A stretch of 64,000 nt of DNA from NCBI GenBank assembly GCA_003342895.1, contig PTFA01000304.1:62001-126000 (forward strand), written 5' to 3'. The position numbers and the translations under genes are program-made. Origin of the DNA: Casuarius casuarius. Lineage: Eukaryota > Chordata > Aves > Casuariiformes > Casuariidae. The notes below the pieces were generated by a model, which was not told where the DNA came from, did no database searches, and was given only the letters and a program-made list of their open reading frames with translations. Below are positions 13,601-24,800 of the stretch, in pieces. Numbering within the stretch: the stretch's first letter is position 1; each line of letters opens with the position of its first letter.

Positions 13601-16600
13601 AGGTAAATAATTTTTTTTAAACCAAAGTTAACAGTCCATGTAATCATGTGCATCAATCTGATTTCTGTAGAGGCAGCTGTTCTGCTTAGTCTACTCTGGT
13701 AAGAAGTCCAAAACGTGCAAGACGAATGGGAGCACAAGGCTGGCAAAGGAGCATGACGAGCGCGTTCACTGAGGTTGGAAGGCAGGTGCTGTAGGCACTG
13801 GAAGCGTGGCGTACAGAGGGGCTGTGCCCAATCTGGGCAAACAGAATAAAAGATACTCAGGGTCTCACTGTTTTGTAGATGGCTGTTTATGTAATTCTCC
13901 TACGATTGCTGCAACAGAGCTATAACATTCCTCTCAAAGGAAAAAAATAGCAAAATAACTATCTATTAAGATGACAGAATTGTGTATAAGAAACCTATCT
14001 ATCTGGCACGCAGACACCTTTCAACCTTCTGATGTCTGCATCAGCTGGCTAACCTGAATCTGGATAAGTGTTTGCTTAATGACATAGAGCCAGTGGGGCA
14101 GCTAGAGCCAAATCCTGCAGTAGAACAGTCTGAGCGCCGCTCTTTTTTAAAGGGTTCCTCTAGGCCCTGACTAACCTTTGCTTGTGCAAGTCGTTTAAGG
14201 GAATCTTCCTCTGCATTCTGGATCTGTTCTGCTGCTTTGAAAGGCATAGTATAAAGTACACATCAGACCTTGAGATTTCCCTGGTGTGGGATCCTTGGGT
14301 ACAATATGTCCAGGAAAGTCCTACCCTTGAAGAGGCAGAATAAAGAAATTTAGGTAGACAAGTTCTGCATTACTGCTTTCTAACAAAAACCAGCTTGAGG
14401 GACTTTCATCACTACTGGAAGAGTAGTGGGAGTGCTGAATAATCTGTGATCAAATAGGTCCTAATGGCAGCCAGTCGTAGATAGGCTTTTTGGGTGCATT
14501 TTACAACCAATTATATTAACAAAATACTATTTCATGCCTCCTCCTGGACCATAATACACTGCATTAAAGACCATTCATATTTTAATTAAGATACTTTTTT
14601 CCCTTTCTATGTCACCTTTTAATAGCATAATCCTCATGTCATTGGGTTTATTGGCCAAAGAGACCACTAGTATCTCATGTCTGTTGGGTGGATTTAGACA
14701 TCATCTACACCTTCTAGTGACAGCAAACCTGAAGACTTGAAACTCCTCTTAATGCTGCTTTGAGGATCCATTCTTCTGCACTCCACATAACATTTTGCTG
14801 CAGTGCATCCAGCAGAACCACAGTGCTCCAGTCTCCTCTTGCAGCCAAAGTTACAGTTTGTGTGGCTTTCACAAGTGAGTGATGGCCCAGTGCTGTCACT
14901 TTAAGGATGTATTACTCACTCAAGGTATTTACATCTTGAGCTGGACTGTCAAGAAGATGAAAGGAAGATTTGGTTTTTTGGCCAGCTTTTGTTTTTTGTA
15001 ATTTAAAACAGCCTTTGTATTCATGCATTGCATCCCTATTTCGGTGTCTCTATTTCGTCCAGGAGCTGAGAAAATTTATAGCTCCCAGATCTCACATCTT
15101 TTTTTACATACTGTGTAATAATCACAGACAGTACACTGATATACAGCTATTAAAAGGCCATTTCTTGTTAACCATTTATAGTTCTGCATTATGTATTTCA
15201 ATAAACTAGGCATACTGAAAGTGTAAAACATCAGTTTTGCCACTTTGATTGCAAGCCATACAGGTCAAATATTTCACACTTGATGTCAGAAGTTAGTAAA
15301 AGTTTCCAAAGATACTTCTCTTTGGTTGGAAGAAAGATACCTAAAAAAAAGTCTAGAGTCTTGTTCTGTGAAAAGCCGGAAAATCTAGCTAGTGTTTGCA
15401 GTTTCTCCCCCTTGTAAACCATAAAGAGCCTAAAGATCGTTTGAGGCCATTTTGAAAGGCATTTGTTTCGGTTTCAGAATCACTTAAAAAAAACCATGTA
15501 ATCAATCATTACTCACTGATACTGCAGTCACACTCCAAGGTTCTGCTAGGGCTCACAGTCCGTTGTGCTAGGTGCTACATGAACACATAGGAAAACATGA
15601 TCCCTACAAAAGAAAAGCTTGGTGTAAATAAAAAAATAAAACTTTCCATTTTGTTGTATGCTATATCAGCAACTCTCACTTTTTTTTGGTAAACTTTCCC
15701 CAAAAATCTCCTTGGCAGAGACCATACAAACACAGAGAGCAGCAGACGGCACCCAGCAGCTGTCTGCAGGAAATGCTGCTCCTGCAGAGATTTCCCAGAG
15801 CCGTTGCACTGCCTTTACCTTTGATCTTTTCCCCAACCAGAAGCATGCTGTGTTTTTGCTTTGTTCTGTTCTCTCTCCTACTCCCTCATCCTCAGCCACA
15901 AACACAGTCTATAGAATTTCTGCCTTTCGTGTTTTTCAGCCAGGACGAGGTGTTTGAAATCAGACTGGCAAGGCCAAATATCTTATTTCTTTGTCTAAAC
16001 ACCAATTATTTACAGGAACTTTTAAGCCTTCAAGTCATTTAGGGAGTACTGCCTGGCTCTGAATGCAAACAGCAGGCCACAAACACCTTGTCTATGTCCT
16101 GTTACTGAGTACCCTAGCTAATGTCAGTTCGAGCTTTATAAAACTAGGGAGCCATTGGGAATTCAGAAGTCTTTAAATTGTTACATGAATTATTATAGAT
16201 ACCATGCCAGATCATCAGCTGACAAATATGCATGTAAAAATATTACTAATAAAGGGAAATACACATTCCTATGCACTGAAAATCAGGCCAAATACTTATT
16301 TAAAAACCTTTGTCTTATGGTTCGCTTTAGGTACGTGTCATGCTACCTTGTTAGCAAATACAGAGATGCAATATCTGCTGCAAGACATTTACTATCTGAA
16401 GTGAATACAGAAACTGGGGTGGTAATATGGAAGGAAAGCTTGTCTGCACAGGAGAGGTTGGATTTTGAGTGCTGGAGACTGAGCGCCTTTCTGCTGCACC
16501 GTACATCCCTTGCTTCCCACGGCGAGGGTGAGCTGCCTGCCCACGCTTCCCGGGAGAAGAGGGAGGGCGATTAATGTGTACGCGGAGCCAGGCCAGGGAT

Positions 16601-17080
16601 CAAGGCTAGCATTTCAGCTTGTGTTTAAAACGAGGTGGTGCAGGGGTTCTCCAAGCCTTGGTCTCGGTGCTGGTGGTGTTTTACTCTGTTTCTGTGCATT
16701 CCCCCTCTTCATAGCAACGAAGCGTTCAGTTGTTTATTGAAGCAGCTGGACCAAGAGGTACTATCTTGGTCCTTTTTAGGCAGCTGCTGTAATTGCCGGA
16801 GGGATCTGAACAGTACCGTCTCCAGAGGGAGAGGGCGCGTATTCCATGCAGGGTAACTGCAGGAATGAGCGGTCCGTGGATAGGTTTTCTGGTAAGAGCT
16901 GAGCCACGCTATGACAAATGTGACAGCGCCCAGGATGGAAAGGAAGGTAGCATGTTCCAGATGACAGGGCCTGCAAAGAGCTCTCTCATGCTTGTAGACA
17001 CCGCAGCAATTCTCATTTTGTAACCTGAAAGAATAGTCAGTCACATCATTTCCTTCCAGGGCAACGAGCTGACTTGCTAA
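7682..17080. other. Gene-poor intergenic DNA
   Basis: About 9.4 kb of AT-rich sequence. No open frame has a recognisable domain, and no pair of frames can be joined by convincing splice sites. Only short simple tracts are visible, such as TATTTATTTATTTAT near 12609. I see no RNA gene or clear transposon end. Confidence 0.55.
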
Positions 17081-17089
17081 CACAGGCTT

Positions 17090-17340
17090 GTGCTACTGCT
17101 CGGGGCTACAAATCCGCAGAGGCATTTCCTTCGCCTCTTCACGCCGCACACCTCGCCCCTGCCCTCGCCTGGGCGCCTGGGTGGCTCTGCAGGACTGCTC
17201 GCCTCTGCCGGGGAGCGCCCAGCCGGCCGCGGCCGCTGCTCCCACCTCGCCCAATTAGCGCCTCGCGCGGCTCCGTGCCCTGTCAGTCACCGTCGCGCCG
17301 GTGGGGCTGCTCCCAGCAAAGCCAGCTCGACAAAGACGAG
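17090..17340. promoter_or_regulatory. Orphan CpG island
   Basis: A GC-dense 250-bp island with frequent CpGs, including an uninterrupted GCCGGCCGCGGCCGC core near 17222-17236, sits in AT-rich intergenic DNA. No coding exon of known type adjoins it, and the frames open across it are low-complexity. Islands like this commonly mark promoters of noncoding RNAs or developmental regulatory elements. That reading is inference; the composition is directly visible. Confidence 0.55.
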
Positions 17341-18550
17341 ACAAACAGCCGAATGGCTGCGAGCAGCTGAAGTCAGGCTGAGGCAGAATTACTGTTTCAA
17401 GTATTTTAGGCATTGCTAAAATACATGCACCTACACAAGAGCAAATCACTATAGACACATAGGGATGGCAAAGCGACGTGTGAGCTTAGCTCTTTAGTAC
17501 CAGCTGTAGCTCTTGCCTGTTGCCAGCAGCAGGAGCGTTCGCTAATTGAATGGGAAGCTTTAGGACTTGCCTGCGCATCGGCTCCTCCTTGGAAGCCGGC
17601 GTCAGTCAGGCATGACACTGCCATTGCGGTGACTTTCACACTCGCTCGGATTCAGCGGGACTACTGCCACGCGCCGGTGGGAGGCACATTCACAGCCCGG
17701 CCCGCAGAGACCGCAGGCCCTGATCTCCGCCATCATGTGATTAACAAAGATGAGCAGCAGCTGGTTTACATTTTAAGAGACAGAAATTAATCATTCTTGG
17801 TTGGAGAGAAAAATAAATGAGTCTCTGAACAAGTCCACCTGCAAGCACGACTGAGCGCTTCACACAGGTTCTTGTTGCAAGCAGCCTTGGGCTGCCTGGT
17901 ATGCCGTGAAAGAGATGTTACCTCTCCCTTTCTGTATGCACACCCAATACCCTTTCTGCAGCTTTACTGCACTATTTGACTTGTTTATTTACAGCTGCAG
18001 CACAAACTTTTGATTTTATTTCCTCAGGAGAGTTTACTGAGGAAAAAAAGTATCTCCTACCTTACCAAGACTGAATACGTTGACTCACTAACCTGACTGC
18101 TACTGGCTGATGCCTTCATTTCTTCCTGCGTTGTCTAGAATTTCCTAGTCGTAGGATCCCTAACCAGAACATAAACTCTGCGGCGAGGGTGGCGGTATCA
18201 TGCTTGCATGCTATTTAACACGGACATGATCCTCTTCAGAGATGCAGATTCTCTGCAGATAGGTGACCTGGTTTATATGTGTGCATGTTAAAGAACACAG
18301 AGAATAGTGGAGACGCTATTCACAAAAATCCGTTAGAAAAGTCAAAAATAAAACCACCACTGCCAATTCCCTGCCTAACAACAATTCCTGTTTCCTAACA
18401 TTTATTCAGCCTGTGTTACCACGCTAGCAACATGAAGTCCACTTCCATTAAAAATAATCTTTGAGCTAAAGGACCTCAAAAAGTCATCTTTGCTCTGTGT
18501 TTTCATAGTTCCTTCACACCATTTGCAATGGCCTTGCAGATCACAGGTGA
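17341..18550. other. Flank of the CpG island; possible regulatory DNA
   Basis: The stretch from about 17500 to 17800 keeps moderate CpG density and has closely spaced candidate factor sites: homeodomain-like CTAATTGA, TGATTAACAAAG, E-box CAGCTG, and AATTAATC. This mixture resembles vertebrate conserved non-coding elements, but conservation cannot be seen from one sequence. From about 17850 to 18550 nothing specific is recognised. Confidence 0.3.
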
Positions 18551-18880
18551 GTAACACGGTTTGGGAAGCTGTCATCTTATCCTTTCTCCTCAAATGTCTT
18601 TTTAAACCTCTTTGAAGATGATGATTCCACGCTATCCATAAGTAATCTGTTTCCATGCTAACATGAGAAAAACTGACCATTGTCATTTTCCCTTGATGAA
18701 AGTGAAATGGTACACTTCTTGTTCTACTCTCCGTAGACAGAAAGAACAATTCAGTGGCAACATATTTAAAAACTATTATCGTCCTCATCTCTCCTTCAGT
18801 CTTTTCTTCACTAAACCAATCCAAGTCTTTTGTCATCATCTCCTGCCATTTTTGTCCCTCTCCTCTGTTTTCTCTTCATT
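18550..18880 (-). mobile_element. Degenerate CR1-type LINE 3' fragment
   Basis: Read on the minus strand, the segment follows the consensus order of an old CR1 3' region: GAAGAAAAGACTGAAGGAG, then a TTTTTAAATATGTTG block, TTGTTCTTTCTG, GAGTAGAACAAGAAG, CATCAAGGGAAAATG, and TGGAATCATCATCTTCAAAG followed by AGGTTTAAAAAGAC. These match recalled CR1 segments in order but with heavy divergence, so it is ancient and its ends are uncertain. The 145-residue minus open frame overlapping it is not a CR1 reverse-transcriptase frame and is probably chance. Confidence 0.6.
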
Positions 18881-21800
18881 TTATCAACAGCTATCCTAAA
18901 GCATGAATTTCAGATCCAGAGATAATACACTTCAGCTGAAGCATTAGTGCTGGTTGGAGAGAAATAATTACCACCTGTATTTTAACAAAATTGCATTTAT
19001 TTTGTATTTTTCTGTCATAGCATGACCTTACTGACTCTCACATAATTTATGGTCCACTATAACTCCCACATACTTTCTGCATTATGATGCTTGTTATATG
19101 CTTTTCTGGCTACAGTACTTAGCAATTATTTGGTTGGATTTCATCTTATATTTGTCTTGTATCTGATCAGCCAATCTAACATGGAGAATCTCAGTTTCAG
19201 TCTGAAAAGCTGCAGAATGTGTAATACCCCACATGATCAAGCTTGCTAAGAGGAGGGACAGGGTACTGTCACTCTGCATCTGACAGCAGAGGCTTGGAAT
19301 CTGCATTCCCGACTTATTAGTAATTTCCTATTAGAATAGTATTTAAAACAAAGAAAAAGTAAATATGAAATGCTATTAGGAAGTGTTACAACTTATTTGG
19401 TGGAGTGTGGTTCATTGACTGGTCAGTTTTATACCAGTGTCAATGTATGTGGGGTTTTTAAGCATCATTATATACTGTATTCCTATTGATGCTTCTCCGT
19501 TTATTGCTGTGGAAATACATTTGGCACAAGGGACGTATATAATGCTAACATTTCTATGATATACATACCCAATAAAAGCTTTTTCAATTTCGCTATTTTG
19601 ACAGGCAGATTCCATTAATACATCCACAACAATCATGTTCCTTTTCTTCAGAAGCTAAGAGAAGAGGATTATTAAAAATTACAGGCAATACCCCTATACA
19701 CTTAATCTCCCCAAATTCTCTTTACAATTGCTGTCAACATCAATAATGTCAGGCAGTATAATCAGGTTTGCATAAAACATCAGAACCTGGGTATTCTCCA
19801 AAGGGATTTCTCCCCCCCCACAACACAACTGTTTTGCTTCATCACAAAAAGATGCTCCCAAACGCCTTGTAAAAAAGATGGATGTTATATGATAGCCAGG
19901 TTTCAGCTCTTTCCCCCTGCTCTTTCATCCCATTCTCCTTACGATACCTTTGGTCCACCTTTCCATTTCAAAAACCATGCAGTAAATAGTGAGAGGAACA
20001 GGCCTTCCAATACCGCAGGAGCTTTTCTGTAGGAGGAGATTAGAGAATTCATGTCCTTCTTCCTCTACCCTCATAGCTTGCAGATTCATAACCAGAAGCA
20101 TTAGGCTACAAGCCAATGGGGAAACTACTTAAGGGTTTGTTGAGAGCTCGTTTGTTTGCACCAGTGGTTTACTCCTCAGTGTAAAATGGGATTTGAAATA
20201 ATTTCTGTGGACAGGTAATATGACAAGTAATTTTTTTCTGGTTTTATTGTGGATTGTGAAGAATTTTTGTTGCACTGTTATTAGACTATATTTGGAATGC
20301 ATGAAAAACATTCTCATCACCAACAAGTACGCTGCAAAGTTAACATACTTTTGCTTAGCTGCTTTTTGATATGCTTAGCTTTGAGGCATGTCCAGCTGCT
20401 GTAGTGGCATTCTTAAATGCAGTTAATGCTGGTCTAATTCAGCTCATACTAATTTTGATGCATAGAGCATGGAACAATTGGATCCTTTTGAAAATCCACA
20501 TTTTTCATTAAGCCATTCTGTGAAAAAAATCATACTGTCTTCATATATATTGCTCTTAAATGAAACTATGCCTGCTGATTTCATCTTTATTTTTACTGAT
20601 ACTACATTCAAAAATGTTGGTATCATCTCTCCTTCTGCACCATCCCTGTGTGCAACATTTATAAAATCCGTTTCCATCGCAACTTTGTACAAAACAGCTG
20701 TGGCCACCCACTTTCACACCTGGCATATCAGTTAACTTATCGAACAAACTACAGTTTAGTTTTTCCATTAGGTTCCTGGAAAGTCAAGCTGACGTGAGCA
20801 ACTGGAGCTTGTTACTGGTGTCTGATACAGTTTTGCTACAATTCTATGAGTTGTCAGGCACTGATAACTGTGATATAGAGGTATTAGCTTTGATTTAAAC
20901 TGGGAAGTGGCTTTTACACTGCTAAATGTTGTCTATATAGGTTTCCAACAGTGTGTTGTTAAGTACTGATGACTTAATGGCACCCAGTTTATATTGAACA
21001 AGGGGCTTTTATCCTTTTATATTCCAGCATTGTGTAAATTTATTGCAAGTATTTCTGACAGGAGAGACACATAATAGAGAACGGCTCTAATGTTTGAACA
21101 ATAATACAACATCGGTAGCATATAGACTTAATAAGTTCAATATGAATGATGACCCCTAATCCCAGCACAGTCAGAGCCTCAGTCAGATAATCTGATTCTT
21201 AACGCCCAGTTTGTAAACGATAAAATAGATACTTCTGATATATGCATATGGATATAGATCAAAAGGGTGACTGCACACGTTGACAGGACACTAATTAAAC
21301 TGATCCACAGTTAGTGATTTACCTGTTCTGAGCTGTTAATTTTGCAAGTGATAAGATAGGCTGCCTTCTTTTTTCTAATTAAAGAGGCACTGATACTATC
21401 TCTTCAAGCTAGTGAGTGCCACCTGCTGTACGTTTGCTATCTCAGAACTGCCAAGAATTCATTCCTCTACCTGAACAGGAGCACACCTCAGCAAGGAGAA
21501 CACACCGCACTAACAGAGAAAAGGGCTTCTTTCTTCAGGGCTAATGTCGTCGTTCTGACCTGTGCTAGGTACATTGCCAGAGTCTTTGCAATGAATTATT
21601 AAAAAGTGGACTGAAATTTTTATGCAAATATAGGGAAAATTGGTGAGTAATGGTTCTTCCATCAGTTGTCATACATGGTCATGCAAGGTGTTTTCATAGC
21701 TTTTCAAAGCTACAGGGAATCTCAAAGTGGTGAGCATGATACCTCCCAGTACTAAGGCAATGCTTTTTTGCTACAGGCTCCATAGATGTGCTATGATCAC

Positions 21801-24800
21801 ACCCTGACTGAGATCTGAAGGTAGAAATATTGAAGTACTTCCTAGTATTGATATTTAGGAAAAAAAACCATAGTTATATTTCTGGTAAGGATTCCAGTGA
21901 ACCAAAGCAGGAAAAAAGAGATTATAAGACACCAATCAAAAATCCCTTATCAAGAGAAATTTCATGGGTAATTCGAGAAATTTCATGGGTAATTCTCAGA
22001 AGAAGTGCTTTGTGGGGGTTCAACAAGCCATTAAGTGACTGTGCGAAGAAGAGTGATAGAAGAATACCTGTTAAATTTGACCCTGTTAAGAGAAGCTGTG
22101 TGGATTTAATAATGTCCTTAAGATTCTGTAGTATGCCAGGCAGAACTATCCTTTTGCATCCTTAGAAATAGCACTGTTGTGTCAAGAAACAATACTGAGA
22201 GCTTTATTGACAATTGCTTACCAAAGAGGTTACTCACAGGCACGTTGTTGTGCATGCAGTACCTTTTGCTGTCTCACAAGAGGAGATAAGCATGACTGCT
22301 CTGATGGAGGGGATGGGGCAAAGTGAGAGGAGCTGCAATCAAAAGGCAGAAGTGTGCTGAAGTTCTACTGAAATCAAAACAAATTCAAGAAAGGAATTCT
22401 AGTCAGTTCATTTTCGTCTGTATTTCACTCTAGCAGGCATTTAGAAGCTGAAGATGTGCTTTAAATGACAAGGCAGAAAACTTTGCAACTCTTTTACAGG
22501 AGGGGTTTGCCTGTAAGCTAAACAAAAAGATAGAGGTTGCTGAAAGTTTTTGTACCTTGCTTAGAGTCTGATCCAAGGACCATAGAATTAAAAAAATGTC
22601 TTTTCTTATTTCACGGAGCTTTGATTCAGGTACTTGGCAATGCAAAACTGAAGAAAATGAAATTAAGAAGTAAAAACAGTTCAAGGTCAAAAGACTTTAC
22701 AAGTGATAAACTAACACATTAGAGTTATGTATATTTAATACATATTGATAAGCATCTCATGAACAAAGGATTTAGGATGAATCCATACTTTATTGCAAAT
22801 CTTTCTTTCAATCTAATAGATTTTGCTATTTGGAGGCCAGATGCATAATTTAAGGGAAGGATTTTCAAGAGGAGACAAAAGGATGTAAGCACTGAGATGT
22901 TGGTGAAGTTCAATGGCATGTGAGTGTCTGACTCCCCCAGGCTCTGTTACAAATTCCAACCATAACTTCTCAAAAATAGACTTTCAGTTCAGAAAGCACA
23001 AAATGGTCATCCTTTACAACAACCAAGTATTTGCTTTGTAACTGTAACAAGAATTTTGTCTGCCCTTCAGGGAAAATTTTGTTGCCAAAATCAGGCTAAT
23101 TGACCTAATTTACCCCAATGGAAAATTTGGCTTTGTAAATGTGGGAATACTGACTTTACTACAGATTTACAAGTACACGTTACCACCTGCTGTAGCTTCT
23201 CAGATCCAGATAACTTTTCCCTCTTGTCTACTGACCATGTCTGTTCAGCAGCCCTCAGCCCAGCCTTTATACAGGCTTCCTCAGCATTTCTATCCTAGGC
23301 CAGATCCCTTAGCTCCCTTAGCCCAGGAATGAGTCCTTATGAGAGAAAAACAGGCTTGACTTAGGCTTGTCAGAGAGGGACCTTGAGTATCAGGTAAAGA
23401 TCCAGTTTGTTTTGTAGTCTTTATAGATAGATTTTCGGGAGCAAATTCTAATAAGTGTCTGCATGTATACAAAAGGGAGTCTGCCCCTGCAGCTGAGCTG
23501 TACGTGGTGCGAGATCTGCAGACAGGAGCAAGCAGCGCTTAGAGCCGTGTTTTGCTCTCCTGATAGTTCAGCTGGCCAAAGGCAGGGACAAATGCCTGTT
23601 TTACCATTTTTCATGTTAGATAAAGGATATTAAACTTTATAGCTGTCATTGCATAGCATTTCTTGACTACTAAAATGTCTGCTAAAAAGTGCAAAGAGAC
23701 AGGGAGGAAATTGAATGCCTTTGCAATAGGGCCAAAATAAGGATGGTCCTAGCTGTTGTGGGAATACTTAATAAGATCTCGGAGTTGCTCTAGCAGTTCA
23801 ACATATCCTTTTGACACAGTGCCTATAAATAGTGATTACTGCTTGAGTGAGGGTGTGGGGAGGGAAATTCTGAGACAAAGTTAATTTACATCTTACAAGA
23901 GTTTCTTTTTTAAAAAACACACCATGGTAACAAAATTTCAATATTGTAATGATTAATGTCACCACACTGTACTGGCTTTACTGCCTCATAATTAAATAGA
24001 AGATACTCAGTTGTATAGCACTTGAATATGATAATGGGTTATGCATTAACTCATTCACCTTGCAATTTCTTGACCTATTTTTCATTTTTAGATGCACATA
24101 ATGATGGAATACATACAGCAGTGTAAACTCTAAGAGTGGTCTCTAAGTAGTCATGAAGGAAGGAGAGATGCTGTGGATATTGGCTTTACCCAAGCCTTCC
24201 TGATAAACTCAAATCAAAACATTGGAAGTACATTTCAGAGGACTTTTAGGAATCCCAGTTTAATTACAGGAACTATGTATTTCCTAGAATATCATTGTAA
24301 AAATTATCCATTTTTTCCTCTGAGCCAATGAACCAAATGACAGCTGAAAAGGAAAACTGGGAACTAGACAGTTCCTGCTATGAATTACCACTTGCTGATA
24401 GTAGGGTTTGCCTTCTTCCGCTAGGAAAGAGAAAACGCTTAACATCCTGTTCTAGCAGACCTTCCTCCCCCCCAACATTCCTCCCTGACTTTGGAAATAG
24501 TTCTGCTTTCATCTATTTCAGTGGAAGCTTTTCCATTGCTTTGGAAAAAAAATAAAACTGACTCTTTATTTCCACTGGAGAAGCAAGATTAGAGGTATCT
24601 ATGCATAAACCCCTATTTGCTCCAAAATAAAGTACTTTTGTTCAATCTCAAGACTCCTTACAAGCTACTTCCTTTTCAGTCAGTTCATAATGAATACTTC
24701 ACTACCCAGTTGTTAATATTTCTGAAAAGCATTTTTGTGGATTCTCGTATGTTGCCCTTCACTCTTGGGAAGAGGTCTGCACAAAAATACTGACTTTCAC

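Noticed and set aside
18402..18839. 145-residue minus-strand open frame
   Set aside because: It overlaps an old CR1-like fragment but does not read as reverse transcriptase or any known domain; treated as chance.
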